This document shows positions 43,927 to 52,662 of a DNA stretch of 64,000 nucleotides, in pieces. This DNA is from Acidobacteriota bacterium (lineage in GTDB: Bacteria > Acidobacteriota > Thermoanaerobaculia > Multivoradales > Multivoraceae): contig WTGQ01000002.1 of assembly GCA_011525365.1 (NCBI GenBank), forward strand, positions 2,929,948 through 2,993,947, in the 5' to 3' direction. Positions within the stretch are counted from its first letter, which is position 1. Each line of letters opens with the position of its first letter. A program made the translations under genes and the position numbers. The notes below the pieces were generated by a model. The model saw nothing but the letters and a program-made list of their open reading frames with translations. It was not told the DNA's origin and ran no database searches.

Positions 43927-44952
43927 TCAGGCGTACTCGGGCGCCAGATCGTCGCGCAGGCGCTCGAGCAGTTCCTTCGTCTTCACGATCCCCGCCTCGG
44001 CCTCCATCGGCCCCTCGAACTCGATGCCGACCCAGCCGCGGTAGCCCGCGTCGAGGATGATCCGCATCATCTGCTCGTAGTCGATCGTCGTCTCGTCGCC
44101 GGCCTCGTCGAAGTCGTAGCTCTTGGCGCTGACCGCGCGGGCAAAAGGCATCAACTCGGTGACGCCCTTGTACCTGTCGTACCACTCCTCGGGTTCGTAG
44201 GAGATCCGGAAGTTGCCGAAGTCGGGCAGGGATCCGATGCGTGGATGATCGACCATGGCGAGGGTGCCGGCCAGCCACTCGCCGTTGCTGGAGATGCCGC
44301 CGTGGTTCTCAACCAGGACGTCGACGCCGTGACCGTCCGCGTACTCGCACAACTGGCGCAGGCCGTCCGCGGCCAGTTTCTGCTGCTCCTCGAAGGACCC
44401 CGCGCTGGCGGCGTTGACCCGCACCGAGTGGCAGCCGAGGAAAGCCGCCGCCTCGACCCACTTGTGGTGGTTCTCGACCGTCTGAGCCCGCTCTGTCGCG
44501 TCCGGAGCACCGATCGATCCCTCCGCGTCGCACATGATGAGCAGGCTGGTCACCCCTTCGCCGTCGCAGCGCGACCTGAGGTCGGCCAGGTACTCCTCGT
44601 CGCGAGCGCGATCGAAGAAGAAGGTGTTCACGTACTCCACGGCTTCGATGTCCAAGCCGCGGGCGCGAGCCGGGAAGTCCAGGTGATCGAGTTCGCCCTG
44701 GTAGAGCGAGCGCGGGTCGGTCTGGAGGACATCGCCGAAAGAGCCGTCGGCCAGCGCGCTCAGCGACGGGCCGAACAGCTCGCGGAAGTAGGACCACTCG
44801 GCCAGGGAGATGCGGTAGAGCGGTTCGACCGCGGCCTCGGCGGCCGGCGCCGCCTCTTCTCCGGAACCGGCGTCGCCCTCCATGCAGCCGGCGGCGGCAG
44901 CCGCGCCGAGCACGGCGCCGGTTTGCAGAAAACGTCTGCGATCCATCTTCAT
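43927..44952 (-). CDS. exported xylose-isomerase-like TIM-barrel protein
   Basis: 341 aa. The Tat signal with lipobox Cys (MDRRRFLQTGAVLGAAAAAG then C) predicts a lipid-anchored periplasmic protein exported folded. Body is an AP-endonuclease-2/sugar-phosphate isomerase-epimerase barrel: SLAEWSYFRELFG, AVEYVNTFFFDR, HSVRVNAASAGSFEEQQ, VDVLVENHGGISSNGEWLAG and DAGYRGWVGIEFEGP with metal-binding Glu, His and Asp positions. Substrate unknown. GGAGGGAG ribosome-binding site and a TACACT element 29 nt upstream. Confidence 0.87.
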   Translation of the reverse strand: MKMDRRRFLQTGAVLGAAAAAGCMEGDAGSGEEAAPAAEAAVEPLYRISLAEWSYFRELFGPSLSALADGSFGDVLQTDPRSLYQGELDHLDFPARARGLDIEAVEYVNTFFFDRARDEEYLADLRSRCDGEGVTSLLIMCDAEGSIGAPDATERAQTVENHHKWVEAAAFLGCHSVRVNAASAGSFEEQQKLAADGLRQLCEYADGHGVDVLVENHGGISSNGEWLAGTLAMVDHPRIGSLPDFGNFRISYEPEEWYDRYKGVTELMPFARAVSAKSYDFDEAGDETTIDYEQMMRIILDAGYRGWVGIEFEGPMEAEAGIVKTKELLERLRDDLAPEYA

Positions 44953-44981
44953 CGCGTCTCCCTCCGGCAGAGAATCCAGGC

Positions 44982-44987
44982 AGTGTA
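44982..44987 (-). promoter_or_regulatory. -10-like TACACT
   Basis: Minus-strand GC-TACACT lies 29 nt before ATG 44952 with a good Shine-Dalgarno in between. Identical octamer to 8430-8436 and 26999-26994. Confidence 0.45.
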
Positions 44988-45050
44988 GCGCGCCGCGAAA
45001 CCTCCGCGCTTCATCTCCGTAGTCCTGAGGCAGGAGGAGTGCAACTCGAA

Positions 45051-45329
45051 ATGGAAGTCCTGACCATCCTGACCCTCGGAGCGATCGCCCTCGGGCTGCT
45101 CGCCGTCTTCGCCGTTGTGGCCTTCGTAGCGAAGATCGCGTTCAAGCTCGTGCTTCTGCCGTTCAAGATCATCGGCTTCATCGCCGCGACCCTGCTGGCC
45201 GCCATCCTGATTCCGATCGCGATCGTCGCGCTGCCGGTGACGATCGCCGTCGGCGTCGTGCTGCTAGTCGTCGGCGGGCTGGTGGCCGTCGTCTGCGCCG
45301 GATTCGGTCTGCTGAGCGCGATCTTTTAG
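45051..45329 (+). CDS. small hydrophobic membrane protein
   Basis: 92 aa, essentially three or four membrane helices (LGAIALGLLAVFAVVAFVAK; LLPFKIIGFIAATLLAAILI; TIAVGVVLLVVGGLVAVVC). ATG 45051 preferred; a GTG at 45039 is 1 nt from AGGAGG and too close. No family recognised. Followed by a hairpin and the convergent M24 gene. Confidence 0.6.
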   Translation: MEVLTILTLGAIALGLLAVFAVVAFVAKIAFKLVLLPFKIIGFIAATLLAAILIPIAIVALPVTIAVGVVLLVVGGLVAVVCAGFGLLSAIF

Positions 45330-45369
45330 GAGACAGTTCGCGCTCGCCGCTCCGCGGCATCGCCCGGAT

Positions 45370-45389
45370 CGCGGGCCAGAAGGCCCGCG
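45370..45389. terminator. bidirectional hairpin between convergent genes
   Basis: Perfect 8-bp inverted repeat (CGCGGGCC / GGCCCGCG) with loop AGAA, in the gap between stops at 45329 (+) and 45409 (-). No T tract. Confidence 0.5.
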
Positions 45390-45408
45390 CAACGGCCGGC
45401 GCACCCAG

Positions 45409-46803
45409 TTAATGCACCAGGTGCCACTCGGTCTGGCGGCCCGCCAGGTAGAGCACCCGCTCGCCGTCGTAGACGGCGCTCTGTTCCAGCTTGATCTGGA
45501 CGTCCTGGCCGCCCCACATCTCGAGCTCGACCTTGACGTTGCCCTCGATCGCGTAGGCGGTGTCCGGGTACAACGGCCAGTCGCCCCGGATCGGCGTCGG
45601 CCCCTGGTTGTCCCACATGCCGATCGTCGGCCCGGGCGCGTGGCCGAACACGCCGAGAGGGTGGGTGTAGGTGCTGGAACGGAGGCCCTCGTCCGTGGCG
45701 ACCGAGATCGTCGCCGCCAGGATCTCGTTGCCCGTACGGCCGGTCCCGAACTCGCCGGTGAGAATGTCCTGCCAGCGGTTGCCGGCGGCGAGAGCTTCCT
45801 GTAGCTCAGCCGGGGCTTCACTCTCGCCCAGACGCAGCACGTAGCCCATCTCCTGGGTGTCCGTACAGAGACCGACATAGCAGATGCCGACGTCGGTGTG
45901 CAGGACGTCGCCGCGCTGGATCACGAATTCGCCGCTGCCGCCGCAGAAGGGCTCGCCCGGGTCGCAGGCCTCGTCCTCGTCCGACGCCCGGCGCTGGGCG
46001 TTGACGGAGGGCAGGAACCAGATGTCGAGGCCCAGATCCTCGAACCGCTGGGCGATGTACCAGGCGACATCGTCCGTGGTCGTGGCGCCCGCGGTGATCA
46101 CCCGTTCCGAGAACGCCTCCGCGATCACGCCACGCGCCAGGGAGACGATCTGCGGATAGGCCTCCATCTGCAGCGGACTGCGGGTCTCGATCCAGCGCAC
46201 GACCAGTTCCTCGGCGCTGGTCACCCGCTCCTTGAGCTCGGGCGTCAGCACCTCGAGGAGCCGCTCGTGGAGCGCCGCCGACAACCCGTCCGCGACGGGC
46301 CAGTGGCGCGAGACGTTGACGCCGATTCGCTTCGGATCGCGGGCGGCGATCACCTCGCCCAGGCCCTGCCACTGCTCCTCCAGGTCGCCGCCCTCCCAGG
46401 CCGACTCGTAGAGCGCGCCGTACGGGTAGCGGTTGACCGTCAGGAGCTCGACCCCGCCGTTGTCCGGCCCGCGGTCGAAGAACACGAGCATCGTCGTCCG
46501 GCGGGCGGCGAACACCGGCCGCGGCACCAGGCTGAAGAACACCGGGTCCTCGTTGTACTCCCGGTTGATGACGAGCCACATGTCGATCCCGGTTTCGCGC
46601 ATCAATCGCGGCAGGAGCTCGTTCAACCGCTCCTCGAGCATGCGGTTGAAGGGCTCCACCCGGTCCCGGTGCGGCAGCACGTGACCGGGGCCGTCGAGTA
46701 CCCGTCCCTGTCCAAAGTTGGCGCTCTGGGCGAGAAGGGGCGTTGCGGCCAGCGCGAACAGGCCGAACGCCGCGATCAGCCGGCGTGCATGGGATCGCTT
46801 CAT
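45409..46803 (-). CDS. exported M24 family metallopeptidase (Xaa-Pro aminopeptidase-like)
   Basis: 464 aa with Sec signal (AAFGLFALAATPLLAQ). N-terminal creatinase-like domain, then the pita-bread catalytic fold. Metal ligands can be placed in VLHTDVGICYVGLCTDTQEM (two Asp), YTHPLGVFGHAPGP (His), YAIEGNVKVELEMWG (Glu) and DVQIKLEQSAVYDG (Glu). An insertion with a Cys pair (DEACDPGEPFCGG) lies just before the first ligand. Periplasmic peptide trimming. The start overlaps the stop of the kinase-like gene upstream (ATGA). Confidence 0.87.
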   Translation of the reverse strand: MKRSHARRLIAAFGLFALAATPLLAQSANFGQGRVLDGPGHVLPHRDRVEPFNRMLEERLNELLPRLMRETGIDMWLVINREYNEDPVFFSLVPRPVFAARRTTMLVFFDRGPDNGGVELLTVNRYPYGALYESAWEGGDLEEQWQGLGEVIAARDPKRIGVNVSRHWPVADGLSAALHERLLEVLTPELKERVTSAEELVVRWIETRSPLQMEAYPQIVSLARGVIAEAFSERVITAGATTTDDVAWYIAQRFEDLGLDIWFLPSVNAQRRASDEDEACDPGEPFCGGSGEFVIQRGDVLHTDVGICYVGLCTDTQEMGYVLRLGESEAPAELQEALAAGNRWQDILTGEFGTGRTGNEILAATISVATDEGLRSSTYTHPLGVFGHAPGPTIGMWDNQGPTPIRGDWPLYPDTAYAIEGNVKVELEMWGGQDVQIKLEQSAVYDGERVLYLAGRQTEWHLVH

Positions 46804-47942
46804 GTCTCCAGTACCTCCAGACGGCCCGAGACGACCGCCGTCCGTGCCGTCTCGAGCAGATCGCAGCGAAAGCCGCCCTCCGGGCCGGAGAGTTCAGCCG
46901 CCTCGAGCGGCAGTTGTCCGCCGCCGATCAGCCGGCGGACGATCTCGACTCCGGAGTACCGGGCCACGAGTGGCCGGTCGACGCCGGACTCGACTTCTTC
47001 GGCGTCCTCCGAGCCGACGGCCGCCGAGAGAAACGCCGCAACGACCTCCTCCGGCTGACGCGCGAGCAGCAGATGAGCAAGCCCGGTGCCGATGTCGAAC
47101 TCCGCATCGCCCCAGCCGCCGTACTGGGGGTCGACCACGCGAACGCCGCCGTCAGGCACGAGCAGCCAGTTGGCGGGATGGAACGCGCCGTGCACCAGGC
47201 AAGCGCCGGAGCCGAGGAAGCGGCTGCCCAGCTCCGACACGGCCGCCCTGAACGCGCGATCCGACCGCAGGGCCGCCGCCGCCTCGCCGAGTCCCGGTTC
47301 GGTCGCGTCGAGGGCGGCGCTGTCCGGCGCCGGACCGTCAGGCCCGAAGCCATCGCCGGCGGCTCTCGCCGAAGCGAACGGCGCCTCGAACAGGAGACGA
47401 TGGTTCAGGGCCTTCATGCAGGCGTTCACGGGGTCCGACTCCTCCGTGCCGCGCGCCCCGTGGCGAAGCGCCCGAAGGAACGCACCCAGGGATTGCGCCG
47501 CCTCGTCGGCAAACGAACCGCCCCGGTAGAGCGACGCGAGATTCGAGGCGCCGCGGAAGTCCTCGAGCAGCAACAGGGACCTAGCTTCGTTGGCGGCCAT
47601 CAGGCGTGGCATGTGAGCCGCGGCCTCGGGAACACGAGCTACCTCCGCGTAGAACGCGCGCTCGCCGTGCCAGCGACCGGCCGGCATCGCGACGGACTCG
47701 TCCCGCCGCAGCCAGGGAAGCGATTGCTTCAGAACCGCGGTGCGCCAGCCCCCGCGCAGTTCCTGGAGTTCGACGCGAATCACGGTGCTCGACTCGCCGC
47801 CCAGGGAGGCACAGGTCGTGACCTGCTCCTCGTCGCCCAACCAGCCGACCGCGCCCATCACCAGGTCCACTCGACCCGCCTGGTCGGCCGACAGAACGTG
47901 AACTTCCGGGTGCTCAGCCTCGAACTCGGCCCGCCGGCTCAT
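46800..47942 (-). CDS. MtnK/APH-like kinase homologue lacking the catalytic Asp
   Basis: 380 aa. The fold resembles methylthioribose kinase and aminoglycoside phosphotransferases: GGESSTVIRVELQ glycine-rich part, ATP-binding Lys72 in AVLKQSLPWLRR, LLLLEDFRGASN hinge, and VVDPQYGGWGDAEFDIG metal loop like the MtnK DPEF...FDIG. The catalytic loop, normally HGDxHxxN, reads HGAFHPAN (residues 251-258), so the catalytic Asp is Ala253. It may be a pseudokinase, or use a shifted acid. No other methionine-salvage gene is near. TAGCTT lies 6 nt before ATG 47942 with no Shine-Dalgarno: leaderless. Confidence 0.75.
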   Translation of the reverse strand: MSRRAEFEAEHPEVHVLSADQAGRVDLVMGAVGWLGDEEQVTTCASLGGESSTVIRVELQELRGGWRTAVLKQSLPWLRRDESVAMPAGRWHGERAFYAEVARVPEAAAHMPRLMAANEARSLLLLEDFRGASNLASLYRGGSFADEAAQSLGAFLRALRHGARGTEESDPVNACMKALNHRLLFEAPFASARAAGDGFGPDGPAPDSAALDATEPGLGEAAAALRSDRAFRAAVSELGSRFLGSGACLVHGAFHPANWLLVPDGGVRVVDPQYGGWGDAEFDIGTGLAHLLLARQPEEVVAAFLSAAVGSEDAEEVESGVDRPLVARYSGVEIVRRLIGGGQLPLEAAELSGPEGGFRCDLLETARTAVVSGRLEVLET

Positions 47943-47948
47943 CGGCGC

Positions 47949-47978
47949 AAGCTATCACCGGGAGAACCGCCATATGCT
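47949..47978. promoter_or_regulatory. symmetric divergent promoter (kinase-like / PhyH-like)
   Basis: Minus TAGCTT (47954-47949, 6 nt from ATG 47942) and plus TATGCT (47973-47978, 15 nt from ATG 47994) are 18 bp apart. The plus gene has GAGGA as ribosome-binding site; the minus gene has none. Confidence 0.45.
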
Positions 47979-47993
47979 TGTTCTGAGGACGTC

Positions 47994-48839
47994 ATGAACC
48001 GGACCGACCGCGAACGATTCGAAGCCGCCGGACTGGTCAAGTTGCCCGGGCTTCTCCCGGACGAGCTGACCCGCCGCGCGTTGCAGCTCGTCTACGAGAA
48101 GTCGGAGCAGGCGGGAGTTCGCCGGAACGGCGTCTGGCTACTGGACCAACTGACCGACGAGCCCGTTCAGCGCCACAACAAACGCCTGCTCGAGGGAATA
48201 CGACACGCCCCGGTGCTGGCCGACCTGGTGACCCCGGAACTCGAGGCGGCGGTCGAGGCGGCCGCGGGCGGCCCGACCAGGCCGATGATGAAATGGCCGC
48301 AACTCCTCTTCTCGTTCCCCGAACGGACCCCCTGGTCCCTGCCCGAGACCACCTGGCACGTCGACTTGCCGAAACTGCCCAATCGCCGGACCACTCCAGG
48401 CGTGCAGGCGTTCGCCATGCTCGACACGGTCGAGCCGGGCGGCGGCGGCACGGTCGTCGTCCAAGGCGCTCACCGGCTTCTCTACGACATTCCGTGGCTC
48501 GGTTCGAAGCAGATCACGTACCGGCTGCGCCGGGAGCCCTACTTCCGGGAACTCATGTCGAAGCAGGTAAAGGACCGCGGCCGGTTCCTGAACGAAACCG
48601 TGCGCCGCGGCGACGCCGACCTCCGCGTCGTCGAGCTGACGGGCCGGCGCGGGGACGTCTACCTGATCGACATGCGCCTGCTGCACTCACCCGCTCCGAA
48701 CGTGTCGGCAGCGCCGAGGATCATGTGGACCCAGCGCTTCCTGACCGAGGCCACCCACGACGACATGACAGCCCTGTTCGCCCGGATGCGGGCCGGGTAC
48801 GGAACGGCCGGCGAAGCGGCCGCGGTGGCACCTTCGTAG
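47994..48839 (+). CDS. phytanoyl-CoA dioxygenase (PhyH)-like Fe(II)/2-oxoglutarate oxygenase
   Basis: 281 aa. The iron facial triad is visible: HxD in TTWHVDLPKLPN and the distal His in DMRLLHSPAPNVS, followed by Arg in APRIMWTQRF for 2-oxoglutarate. N-terminal FEAAGLVKLPGLLPDELTRR is typical of PhyH. Hydroxylates an unknown substrate, possibly a lipid or secondary metabolite. First gene of a co-directional run leading into the lipid operon; 8 nt before the sulfotransferase gene. Confidence 0.85.
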   Translation: MNRTDRERFEAAGLVKLPGLLPDELTRRALQLVYEKSEQAGVRRNGVWLLDQLTDEPVQRHNKRLLEGIRHAPVLADLVTPELEAAVEAAAGGPTRPMMKWPQLLFSFPERTPWSLPETTWHVDLPKLPNRRTTPGVQAFAMLDTVEPGGGGTVVVQGAHRLLYDIPWLGSKQITYRLRREPYFRELMSKQVKDRGRFLNETVRRGDADLRVVELTGRRGDVYLIDMRLLHSPAPNVSAAPRIMWTQRFLTEATHDDMTALFARMRAGYGTAGEAAAVAPS

Positions 48840-48847
48840 GCGACGAA

Positions 48848-49591
48848 GTGTCCGGCGAGCGACAGGTGCTGAGGATCGCGATGTGGTCCGGCCCCCGAAA
48901 CATCTCGACCGCCATGCTGCGGGCCTGGGGGAACCGCGACGACACCTTCGTGTGCGACGAGCCGCTCTACGCGAACTACCTGCTCGAGCACGGGCTCGAC
49001 CATCCCGGCCGGTACGAAATCCTCGCCCACCACGACAGTGACCTGGAGCGGGTCGTCCACTGGTTGACCGAGGACACCTCCTTCGACCGGGCGGTCTTCT
49101 ACCAGAAGCACATGGCGCACCACCTGCTGCCGGAAACGGACCGGTCCTGGGTGGCGAAGCTCGTCAACGTCTTCCTGATCCGCGATCCGGCGGAGATGCT
49201 GACATCGCTCATCCACATCCTCCCGGAACCGAAGCTGTCCGATACCGGCCTGCCCCAGCAGCGGGAGCTCTTCGACCTGGAGTGCGAGCGGCTCGGCCGG
49301 GCCCCGGCGGTCATCGACTCGGCCGACATGTTGCGGAACCCCCGCGCGGGCCTCGAGAGTCTCTGCCGCGCGGTCGGCGCCGACTTCGACGAAGCGATGC
49401 TGAACTGGCCGCCCGGCCGCCGCGAGACGGACGGCATCTGGGCGCCGCACTGGTACGGTGCGGTCGAAAAGAGCACCGGCTTCGCGCCGTACCGACCCAA
49501 GAACGAGCCGGTTCCCGAGTTCCTCGCCGGCGTCCTCGAGGAGTGCCAGCGGCACTACGATCACCTCGCCACCCAACGCCTCGTCTTTTGA
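48848..49591 (+). CDS. sulfotransferase-like protein
   Basis: 247 aa. N-terminal PAPS phosphosulfate-binding pattern RIAMWSGPRNISTAMLRAWG, and LVNVFLIRDPAEMLTSLIH as the second (3'-phosphate) motif. This branch of proteins annotated 'sulfotransferase family' often sits beside class IV aminotransferases, as here. Start GTG 48848. Substrate unknown. Confidence 0.8.
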   Translation: MSGERQVLRIAMWSGPRNISTAMLRAWGNRDDTFVCDEPLYANYLLEHGLDHPGRYEILAHHDSDLERVVHWLTEDTSFDRAVFYQKHMAHHLLPETDRSWVAKLVNVFLIRDPAEMLTSLIHILPEPKLSDTGLPQQRELFDLECERLGRAPAVIDSADMLRNPRAGLESLCRAVGADFDEAMLNWPPGRRETDGIWAPHWYGAVEKSTGFAPYRPKNEPVPEFLAGVLEECQRHYDHLATQRLVF

Positions 49592-49631
49592 ACCGAGAGC
49601 CCGCCCCGCCCCAACCGCCAGCGAACCCGTC

Positions 49632-50531
49632 ATGCTCCAGAAGGCCAACCCCCAAAACCGGGACCTGCTGATCAACATCAACGGCGACCTGATCCATCGC
49701 GACCAGGCGGGCATCAGCCCCTTCGACTCCGCCGTGCAGGGCGGCGACGCCGTCTGGGAGGGGCTGCGCCTGTACGACGGCCGCATCTTCAAGCTCGAGC
49801 AGCACCTGGACCGCCTCCGCCACTCGGCGCTGGCTCTGGCCTTCGCGGAGATCCCACAGCAGGAGGAGCTCATCGACGAGATCCGCCGCACCCTGGAGGC
49901 GAACGGGATGCGGGACGACGTCCACATCCGCCTGACCCTGACGAGGGGCGTCAAGGTCACGTCCGGCATGGATCCGCGGCTCAACACGTCCGGTCCCACC
50001 CTGATCGTCCTCGCCGAGCACAAGGCGCCGGTCTACGGCTCACAGCCCATCCGGCTGATGACCTCCTCGATCCGCCGCTTTCCGCCCGACTGCATGGATC
50101 CGAAGATCCACCACAACAACCTGATCCAGTCCATCCTGGCCAAGATCGAGGCGAACGCCGCCGGCGCCGACGACGCCCTGATGCTCGACCGCCAGGGCTT
50201 CGTGGCGGAAACGAACGCGACCCACGTCTTCCTGGTGCGCGACGGGGTCGTGGTGACCAGCCATTGCCACGCCTGCCCGGAGGGCGTGACCCGCTCGACC
50301 GTGCTCGAACTCTGCCGGAACAACGGCATCCCCCATGAAGTCGCCGACTTCACCCAAGCCGAGCTCTACCGTGCCGACGAGGCCTTCTGCACCGGCACGA
50401 TGGGCGAACTGGTGGCAGTCGCCGAGGTCGACGGCCGCCCGATCGGCGGCACCGAGCGGCCCGTGCTCGAGCGCCTGCAGGGTCTGTTCCGCGAGCTGAC
50501 CGCCGTGAGCGGCTATCCCATCCTGGACTAG
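49632..50531 (+). CDS. class IV aminotransferase (branched-chain / D-amino-acid type)
   Basis: 299-residue PLP enzyme. The Schiff-base Lys is in CMDPKIHHNNLIQSILAKI, and the signature EGFVAETNATHVFLV-like block appears as RQGFVAETNATHVFLVRDG. Other blocks: SAVQGGDAVWEGLRLYDG and CTGTMGELVAVAEVDGRPIG. Fold IV enzymes of this size act as IlvE, D-alanine aminotransferase or aminodeoxychorismate lyase; the HHNN and FDSAVQGGDAV motifs favour an IlvE-like role. Start ATG 49632. Confidence 0.88.
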   Translation: MLQKANPQNRDLLININGDLIHRDQAGISPFDSAVQGGDAVWEGLRLYDGRIFKLEQHLDRLRHSALALAFAEIPQQEELIDEIRRTLEANGMRDDVHIRLTLTRGVKVTSGMDPRLNTSGPTLIVLAEHKAPVYGSQPIRLMTSSIRRFPPDCMDPKIHHNNLIQSILAKIEANAAGADDALMLDRQGFVAETNATHVFLVRDGVVVTSHCHACPEGVTRSTVLELCRNNGIPHEVADFTQAELYRADEAFCTGTMGELVAVAEVDGRPIGGTERPVLERLQGLFRELTAVSGYPILD

Positions 50532-50540
50532 GGGCCAGGG

Positions 50541-52547
50541 ATGAGCGCGGTAGAGCCGGCGAGTCGCCTGGACCCGGAAGGGTCTCCGCTCCGGACGACG
50601 AGCCTGCAGAAGTGGCTGCTCGGGCTGCTGCTCCTGTGGGCGCTTGCCGTCCGCGTGCTCTTCAGTTGGCCGGACCCGACGATGAACCGGCTCTGGGACG
50701 AGCGCTACAACGCGGGCAACGTCGCCGCGATCCTGGCCCACGACCAGTGGCGGCCGGTGCGCACGCACTACCCGACGCTCTCCTATCTGCCTCACGCGGC
50801 GACTCTCAAGGTGTACGAGACGGCGCGCTCGTTGCCATGGCTCTCCTCCCTGCCGACGACGTTCGGGATCGCACCGGATGGACGCCCTTTCCTCACCCGG
50901 ATCGCCGTGCGTGTCTCCCGGATCATCCAGACCCTCGTGGGTACCGCGTCCCTGTTCGTCGTGTTCCTCATCGGCCAGCGGCTGTTCGGCCCCTGGGTCG
51001 GCCTGGGCGCGGCCTTCCTGCTCGGCGTCGCCCCCTGGCACATGCGCCAGTCGGGGGTGTTCAAGCCCGACATCATGCTGGTCCTGACTGGCGTGCTGAC
51101 CCTCTACGCGATCCTCGCCGCGCGGCGAAGTGAGAGCCTCCGAAGCTATGCGATCGCCGGCGCATTGGTCGGAGCCACCGCCGCCGCCAAGTGGAACGGC
51201 GCGGCGCTGGCGTTGCCGCTGCTCGTGACGATCGCCCTGGGCGGTGTCCGCGACCTCGGTCTGCTCGTCCGCCGTACCGCGGCCGCGGCCGCCGGCGGCG
51301 CCGTGGTGCTGCTCCTGCTCAATCCCTGGCTGGTGCTCGCGCCCGAGATGTACCGGCGCCACCTCGGGTCGACCGTGAACCACTATCGCGAGCGGCTCGC
51401 CGAAGCAGGCGCCGGGCTCTTCGATCAGCCGCTGAACGCGTTGACCAGCCTCGCCGGAGGCGTCTACTTCAGCCCGGTGCTGGGCACGTGCGGGCTGCTC
51501 GGCCTGGGCTGGATGCTCCTTCTCGCGCTGCGCGCCCGGCGCGAGATCCGGGGGCCGTTGCCGGGCGAACAACGCGGCGCAACGGTCGCCGACGCACTCG
51601 TCCTCGCCGTCTTCTTCGGCGGCTACGTCGCCTCCCTCTGGGTCGTCACCCGCTATCCGAAGCCGCCCAACTGGCTGATCGTCGCTCCCGTCGTCGCGCT
51701 GGCCGGCGCCTGGTTCCTCGGCAAGCTGGTGCGCGCCGCTCGCGCCCTGCCCGAACGCCGGCTGACGGTCGTCGCTCTCGCCATCCTGGCTGTCGTCGCT
51801 GGACTCGCCGGACTCGACAAGGCTGGCTTCATCCACGCCTCGGTGTACGAAGAGAACGTCCCGCTGACTTCGGCGGAGGCCGCCCGAACGGCCGGGAGGC
51901 CGAAGCCGCTCAGGGGACGGACCTTCATCACCGAACTGCCGCTAGGGATCCAGGACTTCGACCCCCGCATCTGGAACGGGAACTACGTGACCACACTGAT
52001 CCGCACGGACAGCATCGCCGCCGAGTCCAGGTCGGAGCGGGAGGCGGCCGACATCCTGCTCTTCCCGGCATCGCGACTCGAGTCCGGCCAGGACCCCGTC
52101 TACCAGGAGCTGACCGCGGAACAGCCCGGGGCCATCGTCCAGCGCTTCGAACCGGGTCTCTTCCGACTGCGCGGAGATCCGGTAGTCCTCGTTCGCCGAC
52201 CTTTCGCCGCCCTGGGACCACCCGCCACCACCGCCTTCTCCCAGGCCGGGGAGGGACTCTACGAAGTCGACACGGCGGCGCTCCACACAGGGACCGACGC
52301 ACCCGATGCAGTCCCAACCCTCGTATCGCTGGAGATCGCGGTGCGCACTCCCCCACGCGACGTGGTGGGGATCTCCATCGAGGTCGACGGCAAACCGCTC
52401 CCCTGCCGGCACACCCAAAGAGGCAGGGAACGACGCCGCTGTCTGACGCCGCGTTTCGAGGCGCCGCAATCGCCGATACGGATCCTGGTCGAGCCGGCGC
52501 GCGAGGTCATCGACGTCGCCGCGTTCCACTGGCGGCGGCCTACGTAG
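50541..52547 (+). CDS. GT39/ArnT-like membrane glycosyltransferase
   Basis: 668 aa. GT-C fold: about 10-11 membrane helices in the first 430 residues, an acidic motif after TM1 (NRLWDERYNAGNVAAIL) matching the catalytic Asp-Glu of PMT/ArnT enzymes, and GVAPWHMRQSGVFKPDIMLV in the luminal-loop region. The C-terminal 230 residues form a soluble periplasmic domain. Transfers a sugar from a polyprenyl-phosphate donor; acceptor unknown. Begins 9 nt after the aminotransferase stop. Confidence 0.85.
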   Translation: MSAVEPASRLDPEGSPLRTTSLQKWLLGLLLLWALAVRVLFSWPDPTMNRLWDERYNAGNVAAILAHDQWRPVRTHYPTLSYLPHAATLKVYETARSLPWLSSLPTTFGIAPDGRPFLTRIAVRVSRIIQTLVGTASLFVVFLIGQRLFGPWVGLGAAFLLGVAPWHMRQSGVFKPDIMLVLTGVLTLYAILAARRSESLRSYAIAGALVGATAAAKWNGAALALPLLVTIALGGVRDLGLLVRRTAAAAAGGAVVLLLLNPWLVLAPEMYRRHLGSTVNHYRERLAEAGAGLFDQPLNALTSLAGGVYFSPVLGTCGLLGLGWMLLLALRARREIRGPLPGEQRGATVADALVLAVFFGGYVASLWVVTRYPKPPNWLIVAPVVALAGAWFLGKLVRAARALPERRLTVVALAILAVVAGLAGLDKAGFIHASVYEENVPLTSAEAARTAGRPKPLRGRTFITELPLGIQDFDPRIWNGNYVTTLIRTDSIAAESRSEREAADILLFPASRLESGQDPVYQELTAEQPGAIVQRFEPGLFRLRGDPVVLVRRPFAALGPPATTAFSQAGEGLYEVDTAALHTGTDAPDAVPTLVSLEIAVRTPPRDVVGISIEVDGKPLPCRHTQRGRERRRCLTPRFEAPQSPIRILVEPAREVIDVAAFHWRRPT

Positions 52548-52662
52548 GGGCCGACCCCTTGCCAATAGAACGTTTCTGTGCGAGGCTTCTGCTGCGTTGC
52601 AGCAAGCAGCGCAGCATAGTACCTACCCGTTACGCGATCCGCCCGTTCTGGAGACACCCAAA

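Noticed and set aside
52590..52604. Stem TGCTGC-GTT-GCAGCA before the WS/DGAT gene, considered as a terminator of the glycosyltransferase gene
   Set aside because: Short stem, no T tract, and it overlaps the likely promoter/leader region of the next gene; could equally be chance in a GC-rich spacer.
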